Assembly (NCBI GenBank): GCA_937894355.1
Contig: CALCRD010000277.1
Coordinates: 1 to 6,424, forward strand
DNA: 6,424 nucleotides
Origin: an uncultured Bacillus sp.
Lineage (GTDB): Bacteria > Bacillota > Bacilli > Bacillales > Cytobacillaceae
Reading direction: 5' to 3'
Shown here: piece by piece, positions 1 through 5,241 of the stretch
Layout: every line of letters begins with the position of its first letter
Numbering within the stretch: position 1 is the first letter of the stretch
The notes under the pieces: generated by a model
Databases searched by the model: none
Told to the model about the DNA's origin: nothing
What the model saw: only the letters and a program-made list of their open reading frames with translations
Translations under genes and position numbers: made by a program

Positions 1-69
1 TTCAGTTACGGAATTTTTAGAGAAAACCTTTTTGGGCGTGTACCTGTAACTTGGTGGTCAGGGAAATAA
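1..69 (+). CDS. possible C-terminal end of a gene truncated by the window edge
   Basis: Frame 1 is open from the first base to a TAA at 67-69 and gives 22 residues, ending in VTWWSGK. The aromatic and glycine-rich tail (YGIF, LFGRVPV, TWW) reads like real protein rather than noise. Frame 2 is also open, for 15 codons, so the choice of frame is not certain. No family can be assigned from so short a piece. No clear hairpin with a T-tract follows; the palindrome TTAGAGCTCTAA at 91-102 has no loop and is not a convincing terminator. Confidence 0.3.
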   Translation, partial: FSYGIFRENLFGRVPVTWWSGK

Positions 70-167
70 GCGGTAATGTGAAAAATTGTGTTAGAGCTCT
101 AAAAATGGGTAATTAAGGGGGGAGTGTTTAGCGGAAATGGCAAGTCTAGGTGTGACTTAGTCCACTT

Positions 168-262
168 GGGGCGATAAAAGTTAAAAAATCGGCGATAAAC
201 CCAAAATAATCGACGATAAACAGTCAAAAATCGGCGATAAACTCGGAATAATCGGCGATAAA
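168..262. repeat. five-copy direct repeat with exact 21-bp period
   Basis: The core TCGGCGATAAA starts at 189, 210 (one mismatch), 231 and 252, and a weaker copy (GGGGCGATAAA) starts at 168, so the spacing is 21 bp each time. The 10 bp between cores are AT-rich and less conserved. Because 21 is a multiple of three, the minus strand reads as a run of seven-residue units beginning YRR. That 64-codon minus-strand frame has no good ribosome binding site, so I treat it as a by-product of the repeat. The array lies about 140 bp upstream of the lipoprotein gene. Confidence 0.8.
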
Positions 263-383
263 TTTGTTCAAGCCATTGAAGCGACCTGCGCACGCCTCCA
301 AAAAGCCGTATTATGGCCCTTCTCCAAGAGAAATCTCCCGAAAAACCGTAATTTTATGTCTCCAGCTTGGACATGCTATCCAT

Positions 384-389
384 GGGAGG
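384..389 (+). promoter_or_regulatory. ribosome binding site that fixes the lipoprotein start
   Basis: GGGAGG lies 9 bp before the ATG at 399. The same frame stays open upstream to an ATG at 264, but that codon has no such site, and the extra 45 residues would bury the signal peptide inside the protein. Confidence 0.85.
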
Positions 390-398
390 CGTGTTTAT

Positions 399-989
399 AT
401 GAAAAAACTAACGTTAATGAGCCTTTTGTTGCTGGCAACTGTGACGGGCTGCATTGCAAATGAAACCCAGGACGGTGCTCAACTTCAGACAATGAACGAC
501 CAAAATCCAACCTTAATCGAGCAACGGGTAAGCAAAAATGACGTCTATCAAGGTCGTGCAACCAATGAAAGTCAACGGTCTGCTCGTATAGCTAGGCAGG
601 GAACGGACCAACGAAGCAGCGAACGCAACAACCTCAAAATTAGCCAAGGGCGCGACCTGAAAATTCTTGATATTAGCACAGGACGACCAACCGATTTTGA
701 CCCTAATTTTGGTCGGACAAGCACCCAAGGGCAGACCAGCAAAATAATGAATGTGACCAACCGAAACGCAGCAATCCATGATATTGCTAAGGCGCGAAGC
801 ATTTTACGCCAAACGGGACAGTTCGAGCCCGGTGAGATTGTCGTCGACCGCGACTATATGTGGGTGACCGTCTATAAAAAGGAACGCCTGACAAATCATC
901 AGCAAGCCCATGCAGAAGCGACCGCCTATACCACCTTAAAAAGACAACTACCAAATTATAAAATTGAAATAAGAAGCAACTTTGAATAA
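399..989 (+). CDS. YhcN/YlaJ-like sporulation lipoprotein
   Basis: This gene encodes a 196-residue secreted lipoprotein. Residues 1-17 form a lipoprotein signal peptide: two lysines, a hydrophobic run (LMSLLLLATV), then the lipobox V-T-G-C with Cys18 as the lipidated residue, so the mature protein should be tethered to the outer face of a membrane. Residues 19-115 are polar, rich in Q, N, R and S and probably disordered. The C-terminal part, about 125-196, looks folded (an IHDIAKARSIL helix followed by the strand IVVDRDYMWVTVYK), which resembles the YhcN/YlaJ domain. Family members are forespore or spore-associated lipoproteins of poorly known function. The family call rests on overall look and is not secure; the lipoprotein call is. 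The gene appears monocistronic, with its own ribosome binding site and a terminator 37 bp after the stop. Confidence 0.75.
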   Translation: MKKLTLMSLLLLATVTGCIANETQDGAQLQTMNDQNPTLIEQRVSKNDVYQGRATNESQRSARIARQGTDQRSSERNNLKISQGRDLKILDISTGRPTDFDPNFGRTSTQGQTSKIMNVTNRNAAIHDIAKARSILRQTGQFEPGEIVVDRDYMWVTVYKKERLTNHQQAHAEATAYTTLKRQLPNYKIEIRSNFE

Positions 990-1025
990 AGTACTACTGT
1001 TTATAAGAAAAGTTGCACTGGTTCT

Positions 1026-1060
1026 CCCTTTTGGTAGGAAATTCACTAAAAGGGTTTTTT
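1026..1060 (+). terminator. rho-independent terminator of the lipoprotein gene
   Basis: A 10-bp stem, CCCTTTTGGT (1026-1035) against ACTAAAAGGG (1045-1054), has one G-T pair and a 9-base loop. Six T residues (1055-1060) follow directly. It sits 37 bp beyond the stop codon. Confidence 0.85.
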
Positions 1061-1215
1061 GTGCTGTCTGAAAGGGACAAATTAAAAGTTGATAAGTGGA
1101 TTAAGGAGGAATTGTTCCGTTAAAGTGCCATTTACTGGAGGGAATTTTTCTGGAATCCTGGTAATTCGCTCTTTTATGTTGGATGATTAATCAGAACAAG
1201 CACCCGCTCTGAAAA

Positions 1216-1401
1216 ATAAACGGATAAATTCCGCTTAATTCGTGAAAATTGTTAAAAATGGCCAAATTAGACGGAGAGATTCCGCCTATTGGATAAAAAA
1301 ACTTGAAAGAGGAGGCTTTTTCTTTAATTAACCGGAAAACCTCCGCTTATTTACCCCTAAAAAAGCGTCATTCTTCAGATAACCGGGAAACCTCCGGTTA
1401 T
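1216..1401. repeat. family of four 23-bp palindromes, with a degenerate fifth copy upstream
   Basis: Four copies share an 8-7-8 layout: an arm like WTAAMCGG, a 7-base centre, and an arm like CCGSTTAT. They lie at 1216-1238, 1267-1289, 1328-1350 and 1379-1401. The last is perfect (ATAACCGG / CCGGTTAT) and the others have one to three arm mismatches. A weaker relative lies at about 1101-1123. Copies are 51, 61 and 51 bp apart, so this is a loose cluster and not a tandem array. All lie in the gene-free stretch 1061-1570, where I see nothing else firm. The DNA between copies shows no repeat of its own, so it is not CRISPR-like. Confidence 0.75.
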
Positions 1402-1570
1402 TTTTACTTCAGCTAATTATTTTACGGTTAAGGACAAGGCTATCTACTATAATTGGATTTTTTTGAGAGAGATATTACGGTGATCCATACCACAAAAAAG
1501 GCAATTGAATGTCTCAATCTTCTAGAATAGGCGCTTTCTTTATAGAAAGGAAGTCATTCCTAATGGGAGG

Positions 1571-1855
1571 TCAGCCTAACTTTACATATTTTTCGTGTTC
1601 ATGTTTGACCAATTCTATGAACTTTTCTCGTTCATGTGCAATGGTTAGTAATTGATCCACCAATTGGTTGTTACGAAGTGTTCGCTTCACTTTTTTGTTA
1701 TGAAAGAGGATATGCTGATAGCGATAATCTTGCCATAAAGAAAGAAACCATTTTTCCTGTTTTAGCTTCTCCATGTTTTTTTCCATTTTGGATTTTGGGG
1801 TGGGGATCAATCCCATCAGAATTTCTCCAATAAGTTCGAATAAAAATTCCATCAT
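1571..1855 (-). CDS. small protein of unknown function with hydrophobic N-terminus
   Basis: I do not recognise this 94-residue protein. The start at 1855 is chosen because GGGAGG precedes it by 7 bp; a second ATG follows directly, and an upstream in-frame ATG at 1891 lacks such a site. Residues 1-17 (MMEFLFELIGEILMGLI) form a short hydrophobic, amphipathic stretch ending at a Pro, which could associate with the membrane but is short for a span. The rest is strongly charged and probably helical, with many Lys, Glu and His (KMEKNMEKLKQEK near 21-33, HEREKF and KHEHEKY near the C-terminus). There is no Cys, no lipobox and no catalytic motif. It is transcribed alone, away from the sigma module. 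Codon use and the ribosome binding site support a real gene. Confidence 0.7.
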   Translation of the reverse strand: MMEFLFELIGEILMGLIPTPKSKMEKNMEKLKQEKWFLSLWQDYRYQHILFHNKKVKRTLRNNQLVDQLLTIAHEREKFIELVKHEHEKYVKLG

Positions 1856-1862
1856 ATAGGTG

Positions 1863-1868
1863 CCTCCC
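1863..1868 (-). promoter_or_regulatory. ribosome binding site of the 94-residue protein
   Basis: Minus-strand GGGAGG lies 7 bp before the ATG at 1855. It selects that start over the in-frame ATG at 1891. Confidence 0.75.
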
Positions 1869-1912
1869 AATGGGGTATGAAAAACAATCAACTGTGTAAT
1901 CCGTCCTATTTT

Positions 1913-1918
1913 ATTATA
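1913..1918 (-). promoter_or_regulatory. possible -10 box for the minus-strand 94-residue gene
   Basis: A perfect TATAAT is present on the minus strand, about 57 bp upstream of the start codon. The region 16-18 bp further upstream (TTTCTT or TTCTTC) is a poor match to TTGACA. In AT-rich DNA a lone -10 box is weak evidence. Confidence 0.25.
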
Positions 1919-1986
1919 ATTTGTCTAGTGTTTTGGAAGAAAGTGACGAGGATGAAAATATTGTGACACAGGTAATAAGGAAACTT

Positions 1987-2007
1987 AAAAAGGCAGCGTC
2001 CTTTTTT
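1987..2007. terminator. terminator-like hairpin with A- and T-tracts
   Basis: AAAAAGG (1987-1993) pairs with CCTTTTT (2000-2006) around a 6-base loop, giving an A-tract before and a T-tract after, as in bidirectional terminators. No plus-strand gene clearly ends here, and it lies upstream of the minus-strand gene, so its role is unclear. Confidence 0.35.
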
Positions 2008-2110
2008 CAGAAAGAAGGCCATTCTGAAAGTATTGTTTGATGAAATATTGAATCAAATAAGGGTTAAAAATAATATGAATAATACTAAAATTCCTATTCA
2101 GCTATAGGGC

Positions 2111-2145
2111 GCCATACTTCAAGAAGGAAGTATGGCTATTCTTAT
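2111..2145 (+). terminator. orphan terminator-like hairpin
   Basis: A perfect 10-bp stem, GCCATACTTC (2111-2120) against GAAGTATGGC (2127-2136), encloses a 6-base loop and is followed by the T-rich TATTCTTATT. The plus orientation fits better, since the minus-strand flank is not T-rich. No intact plus-strand gene ends just upstream. The nearest candidate is an open stretch without ATG that stops at 2040. Confidence 0.5.
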
Positions 2146-2212
2146 TGAATTAATGAGCAGTTAGTTAAAAAGGAAAAAATGCTTAATGCGTTTAAAAAGG
2201 ATCAAACTAACC

Positions 2213-2458
2213 CTATTTATTTTTGTTAGATTCCCATCTTAGAAATATATTTGTGAAAAAATAAGTTAATATAGCTGCAATAGAAGAGATAATCAGGTTA
2301 AACATACTATCTTGACCTATCATTGGACCCATAAATATATACTGTGAAGAATGTCTGTTAGTTATAGTTTGTACAGTATATAAGATTGCTAATGAGACTT
2401 TTTGACATATTGGAAAGAAGAGACCAAATAACATCAAGAAAAGGAAGTATTTTTTCAT
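2213..2458 (-). CDS. small integral membrane protein of unknown function
   Basis: This 81-residue protein has two hydrophobic segments. The first, residues 4-29 (FLFLMLFGLFF to LAILYTV), could be a signal anchor or an uncleaved signal peptide. The second, residues 53-73 (MFNLIISSIAAILTYFFTNIF), is a clear membrane span. A short polar loop of about 20 residues (TNRHSSQ) lies between them, and the tail RWESNKNK is basic, which places the C-terminus in the cytoplasm by the positive-inside rule. AGGGAA lies 6 bp before the ATG and is a modest ribosome binding site. I see no family motif. The gene stands alone, divergent from the sigma factor gene, and shares the AT-rich composition of that module. 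It may have arrived with the module or be involved in its signalling, but nothing shows this directly. Confidence 0.6.
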   Translation of the reverse strand: MKKYFLFLMLFGLFFPICQKVSLAILYTVQTITNRHSSQYIFMGPMIGQDSMFNLIISSIAAILTYFFTNIFLRWESNKNK

Positions 2459-2747
2459 AACAAATTCCCTTTTAACCCCCTTTTTAACAGGATATTTAAA
2501 CTTGTGCCTTTTTATTAATAAAAAATCTTTGTAGCACTATTAAATTAGGAGCATCTAAAGAAGGATTAGGTATATTCTTTTGAATATGTCTATTTTTATT
2601 TTACTGAAAATTAAATATATTATGTTGCCTTGAATCATTTGGAGATTTGTAATCGAAAAAAATATTAATACCCAGTGTGAAATATTTTTAAACTTTTGTA
2701 ACGCAATTCAATTCTAGGAGTTATATAAGTGAAAGGGGTGAGAGGAG
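2459..2747. other. AT-rich intergenic region between divergent genes
   Basis: No gene is visible in these 289 bases. The stretch is very AT-rich and must hold the promoters of both the minus-strand membrane protein and the sigma operon. Visible structure includes the 16-bp AT palindrome TTTTTATTAATAAAAA at 2509-2524 and a small hairpin, ATATTC-TTTT-GAATAT, at 2572-2587. A candidate ECF-type -35 (TGAAAT, 2678-2683) with CGCA at 2702-2705 is a poor fit, with an 18-bp spacer. A vegetative-type pair TTGGAG (2639-2644) and TATTAA (2663-2668) is equally weak. I would not commit to either. Confidence 0.4.
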
Positions 2748-3242
2748 ATGGACTTTGAGGAAGCCTATCGCGAATACTTTAAAGAAGTTTATTTGTTCAT
2801 CAAATCATTAAGTCATGATGAGCGAACAGCTGAAGAAATTACGCAAGAGGCATTTTTTAGAGCATTTAAATCAATTGAAAAATTTGATGGTTCGAAAGAT
2901 ATTAGAGCGTGGCTTTTTATGATTGCTAAAAATACATATTTCTCTCATTACAAAAAAAAGAAGAGGAAAATAGATTTAGATGTTAAAGAAGAGTCAAGTA
3001 CGGGAGTTCAAATTATAAAGCATTTGATGAATGAAGAAGATGCCTTTACTGTTCATCAATTTCTTCACTCAATGGATGAACCATATAAAGAAGTCTTTTC
3101 ACTTCGCACATTTGGCGAATTACCTTTTGAGAAAATAGGAAAGATCTTTGGAAAAAGTCCGGGCTGGGCAAGGGTGACTTTTTACAGAGCGAGGAAAAAA
3201 ATTATTGAGTACATGGAGGAGATAAATTATGAAAGAGATTAA
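2748..3242 (+). CDS. ECF-type RNA polymerase sigma factor
   Basis: This gene encodes a 164-residue alternative sigma factor, the normal size for the extracytoplasmic-function group. Region 2 spans about residues 5-72: AEEITQEAFFRAF (28-40) is the core-binding helix, and RAWLFMIAKNTYFSHYKKKKR (53-73) is the -10 recognition part. A short linker (74-100) replaces region 3. Region 4 covers about 103-155: MDEPYKEVFSLR opens it, and the helix-turn-helix runs from LPFEKIGKIFG to WARVTFYRARKK, reading the -35 element. The ATG follows AAAGGGGTGA by 6 bp. The last 14 bases overlap the anti-sigma gene, so the two are translationally coupled and should act as a pair. Such sigma factors usually control their own operon after an envelope signal, but I find no clear autoregulatory promoter upstream. 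The regulon cannot be read from this window. Confidence 0.93.
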   Translation: MDFEEAYREYFKEVYLFIKSLSHDERTAEEITQEAFFRAFKSIEKFDGSKDIRAWLFMIAKNTYFSHYKKKKRKIDLDVKEESSTGVQIIKHLMNEEDAFTVHQFLHSMDEPYKEVFSLRTFGELPFEKIGKIFGKSPGWARVTFYRARKKIIEYMEEINYERD

Positions 3243-3888
3243 ATGCACAATCATTCAAGATGTGTTACCTCTTTATCTTGATGAAGTAGTTAGTCAAGAT
3301 ACAAAAGAAATGGTAGAAGAGCATCTACATCATTGTGATAAATGTCAAAAAGAATATGACTCTTTGAAACAAGAGCTTTATCTTCCAGTAGAAAATAAAG
3401 CTTCTCTTTTTAAGAATATCAATAAAAAGTGGCGCAAGAAAAGGGTGATAATTTCACTTGCTTCTATTTTAGGGACGGCAATTATTTTAATAGGGGCATT
3501 TTCGTATGTTTTTCATTATGAAACGGTAATACCATATTCGGAAGACTTAGTTAAAATTGAAATGCAAAATGATAATCAACTGGTTTCCCATTATTTTGGT
3601 AAGAGTTATGGAGGCGTAAATGAATTTCATCCAACGCCTCTTGAAATTAATGGAGAGAAAAAGAATGTGAGTTTTATTTATTATACAAAAACAATTGCTG
3701 ACTCGCCTTCAAGAAAGCTAATTAATAATGAAAAAGGTCTAAATGACAAAGGATATATCTTTCCTCTTGCTGAAAGTGAAAAAATTGATGCAGTGTATTA
3801 TGTAGATTTTGATAAAGAAAAATTCGCACCTGGGAAAGAATATTGGGATTCAATTTTAGAACGTGCTGTATTGATTTGGGAGAAATAA
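3229..3888 (+). CDS. membrane-anchored zinc-finger anti-sigma factor
   Basis: This 219-residue protein is the likely inhibitor of the sigma factor encoded just before it. The cytoplasmic N-terminus carries a ZAS (zf-HC2) motif: Cys6, then His32-x3-Cys36-x2-Cys39, a zinc site that docks onto ECF sigma factors. A basic stretch (KKWRKKR, 66-72) leads into one membrane span at about 73-95. The remaining 124 residues lie outside and presumably sense the signal; they match no sensor domain I know, and contain no Cys. Translation starts inside the end of the sigma gene, with GGAGGAG 7 bp upstream. No hairpin terminator lies directly after the stop. A sigma factor fragment begins at once, and the first strong hairpin is the palindrome at 4022-4074. 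Confidence 0.88.
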   Translation: MKEIKCTIIQDVLPLYLDEVVSQDTKEMVEEHLHHCDKCQKEYDSLKQELYLPVENKASLFKNINKKWRKKRVIISLASILGTAIILIGAFSYVFHYETVIPYSEDLVKIEMQNDNQLVSHYFGKSYGGVNEFHPTPLEINGEKKNVSFIYYTKTIADSPSRKLINNEKGLNDKGYIFPLAESEKIDAVYYVDFDKEKFAPGKEYWDSILERAVLIWEK

Positions 3889-3889
3889 T

Positions 3890-4021
3890 TTATTCTTAGA
3901 AGAGCCTTATAAAGAAGTTTTTACATTAAGAGTACTTGGGGAGCTTTCCTTTAAAGAAATAAGTGAACCTTTTGAGAAAACAGAAAGTTGGGCAAGGGTC
4001 ACATTTCACCGAGCTAAAAAA
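3890..4021 (+). pseudogene. remnant of a second ECF sigma factor, region 4 only
   Basis: This stretch reads in one frame, with no start codon, as a sigma region 4: LEEPYKEVFTLR, GELSFKEI and SWARVTFHRAKK. It aligns along its length with residues 109-151 of the intact sigma factor at 2748-3242, sharing EPYKEVF, LR, GEL and WARVTF; I count a little over half of the residues identical. Codon choice differs often, so it is a diverged paralogue and not a recent copy. Region 2 and the linker are gone. The homology starts two codons after the anti-sigma stop and ends exactly where the palindrome at 4022 begins, so both ends are truncated. The frame runs on through the palindrome to a TAG at 4099-4101, but those residues come from the repeat. 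Confidence 0.85.
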
Positions 4022-4074
4022 ACAAGGGGACGGTTCGTCTGCTTCCAAAGGAAGCAAGAGAACCGTCCCCGTGT
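4016..4074 (-). terminator. terminator of the dms operon formed by the palindrome
   Basis: On the minus strand the long GC-rich hairpin (4074 down to 4022) is followed by seven T residues (4022-4016), a complete intrinsic terminator 25 bp after the ferredoxin-gene stop at 4099. On the plus strand the hairpin is followed only by GTGTTTCTT, so it may also stop the sigma operon, but less strongly. Confidence 0.75.
4022..4074. repeat. 53-bp imperfect palindrome (REP-like element)
   Basis: Two 25-base arms (4022-4046 and 4050-4074) pair around the loop AAA with only four mismatches. Each arm contains GGGGACGGTTC at its outer part and GCTTCC at the loop side. I recall near-identical GGGGACGGTTC hairpins scattered between genes in Bacillus genomes. 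Here it marks the truncated end of the sigma fragment. Confidence 0.8.
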
Positions 4075-4098
4075 TTCTTCCCCGAAAAACCCCACTCC

Positions 4099-5007
4099 CT
4101 AGGGAAGTAACCAACCTTCACCCACCTTAGAGCACCCATGACAAAGATCAGACATTGAGCCAGCAAACGAATAATAACTGTTTTTACAGCGACTACAGGT
4201 TGATTTTTCAACAGGATAGTGTGATTCCGATTTCTCTCGAATCATTTTTTTTACCACAATGGCATCCTCAGGGCAAATATCTTCACAAAGACTGCAATCA
4301 GTACATTTCTGGTGGTCAATAATCAACTCAGAATCGCTAATTCGGAACACATCCTGCGAACACAGCCTGAAGCAGGCTTGGCATAAACTGCATTTGGCCG
4401 TATCTAGCTCCACTTGATAAAATTGAAACTCGGGAAAAGTAGCCGGAAGCGACCAACCGTCAGAATTCACCCGCCATGAGGCTGGCGTCATCTCTTGGGC
4501 AAGCGACTTTCCTTTATTTTTAGCAGAAAAAAACAGCTCTCGTCTACTAATACTTTGCTCGGCAACCTCGGATTCTAATTGGAAAATGAACGGCTCCAAT
4601 TTCAACTCAATTAACAGGCCATTCGCTTCCTCGATTACCTGCAGCCATTGATCATTTTTCCAGTCTTGCGGGATAAGAAAACCCTTAATACCCTTTTCGC
4701 GGTAAATGAGCAGCTCCTTAACCGAAGGACAAAAATGAGATTCATAGACTAATAATCCATTCCGACTTTGTCGCTTCGGCATGCTGCCGTTAATCGCCGA
4801 TACAGGACAAGCGGAGAAACAGCTTCCGCAAGAATCACATTTACTCGTATCAACTATGACAACATTATCAACAATTGACAAAGCAGCCGGCTCGCAACGA
4901 TTGACACAGGCGGTACAGCTTGATTTGCGACTAACCTGGTGTAAACAGCGCTCCGTAATACTAACATCAATTGAAAGACTTTCCATCCATTTAAAAAGTA
5001 GCGACAT
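4099..5007 (-). CDS. polyferredoxin-like 4Fe-4S protein of the dms operon
   Basis: This 302-residue protein has no signal peptide or membrane span and is predicted to carry electrons between Fe-S clusters. Near the N-terminus, C21-x9-C31-x2-C34-x3-C38 (unusual first spacing) is followed by a standard C57-x2-C60-x2-C63-x3-C67-P. A central part (about 80-150, with one Cys at 93) has no cluster motif, and SRRELF follows at 154-159, a motif I recall from other polyferredoxins. A second pair of standard motifs lies at C206/209/212/216 and C235/238/241/245. The C-terminus has C271-x2-C274 and C289-x2-C292, which looks like a zinc ribbon or rubredoxin-like knuckle. Four [4Fe-4S] clusters plus one metal site is my inference. 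The ATG follows AGGTGAG by 5 bp. The gene is last in the operon, 234 bp after dmsB, and may pass electrons to or from DmsB. I cannot name its exact family. Confidence 0.8.
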   Translation of the reverse strand: MSLLFKWMESLSIDVSITERCLHQVSRKSSCTACVNRCEPAALSIVDNVVIVDTSKCDSCGSCFSACPVSAINGSMPKRQSRNGLLVYESHFCPSVKELLIYREKGIKGFLIPQDWKNDQWLQVIEEANGLLIELKLEPFIFQLESEVAEQSISRRELFFSAKNKGKSLAQEMTPASWRVNSDGWSLPATFPEFQFYQVELDTAKCSLCQACFRLCSQDVFRISDSELIIDHQKCTDCSLCEDICPEDAIVVKKMIREKSESHYPVEKSTCSRCKNSYYSFAGSMSDLCHGCSKVGEGWLLP

Positions 5008-5021
5008 TTTCTCTCACCTAC

Positions 5022-5049
5022 TTTATAGAAAAGGAGCATTGCTGCTCCT
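5022..5049 (-). terminator. hairpin with T-run in the leader of the ferredoxin gene
   Basis: A perfect 7-bp stem with a tetraloop, AGGAGCA-GCAA-TGCTCCT on the minus strand (5049 to 5032), is followed by TTTCTATAAAG and, two bases later, by the ribosome binding site of the ferredoxin gene. It has the form of a weak intrinsic terminator or attenuator between dmsB and that gene. The T-run is short and broken, so read-through is likely. Confidence 0.45.
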
Positions 5050-5086
5050 AATCTGGTATTTTTTCTGGTAAAAATCTAGGGTTTTA

Positions 5087-5237
5087 GTGTCTAGCGCAAG
5101 CGTGCAAGGGGCTCGAGGTCATAAGCCAACCCGACCAAAAGGTCAAAGAACGACCTTTCGGCCAGCTCGTCATTTGCTTGTCGGGGCTGAGATAAAATCC
5201 AAAAGCCGATTTTACTACCAAGCCGCTTCCGCTTTTC
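5087..5237. repeat. 151-bp structured intergenic repeat (MITE-like), with internal insertion
   Basis: The block begins GTGTCTAGC and ends GCTTCCGCTTTTC. Between them are the landmarks GGGGCTCGAGGTCATAAGCC, a 7-bp hairpin AAAGGTC / GACCTTT (5138-5144 with 5152-5158), the pairing segments CCCGAC / GTCGGG, and GGGGCTGA. From memory this matches a very common intergenic repeat of Bacillus and related genera, in which GGGGCTGA is followed almost directly by CAAGGCGCTTCC. Here about 28 bases (5191-5218) holding an AAAATC...GATTTT palindrome interrupt that junction. The element ends 4 bp from the dmsB stop codon and fills most of the gap before the ferredoxin gene. Confidence 0.65.
5194..5213. repeat. 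solo copy of the AAAATC...GATTTT palindrome
   Basis: These 20 bases, AAAATCCAAAAGCCGATTTT, differ by one base from the unit repeated at 5868-5945. The likeness continues into the right flank (ACTAC here, TACTAGC after the third tandem copy). A more degenerate relative, GGTAAAAATCTAGGGTTTTA, lies at 5067-5086. Confidence 0.7.
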
Positions 5238-5241
5238 GGAA

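Noticed and set aside
99..293. 64-codon minus-strand frame with YRR heptads
   Set aside because: It is produced by the 21-bp repeat, whose period is a multiple of three. There is no convincing ribosome binding site, and the composition is one-sided (Arg, Phe, Tyr).
348..378. Forespore (sigma-G type) promoter with CATGCTA as -10
   Set aside because: Its transcription start would fall on the ribosome binding site at 384-389, and no good -35 lies 17-18 bp upstream.
264..398. N-terminal extension of the lipoprotein from the ATG at 264
   Set aside because: The signal peptide and lipobox start at the ATG at 399, which has GGGAGG upstream. The extension overlaps the repeat end and lacks a ribosome binding site.
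1061..1123. 20-codon frame from GTG at 1061, reading like a charged helix
   Set aside because: The GTG lies in the tail of the terminator, and the frame ends in the degenerate palindrome. It is too short to support without homology.
1483..1530. 16-codon frame from a GTG at about 1481 with TATAAT at 1448-1453
   Set aside because: No -35 box matches, the ribosome binding site is weak, and the product is too short to judge.
4014..4211. Minus-strand frames across the 4022-4074 palindrome
   Set aside because: They come from translating the repeat and the out-of-frame end of the ferredoxin gene, with no ribosome binding site.
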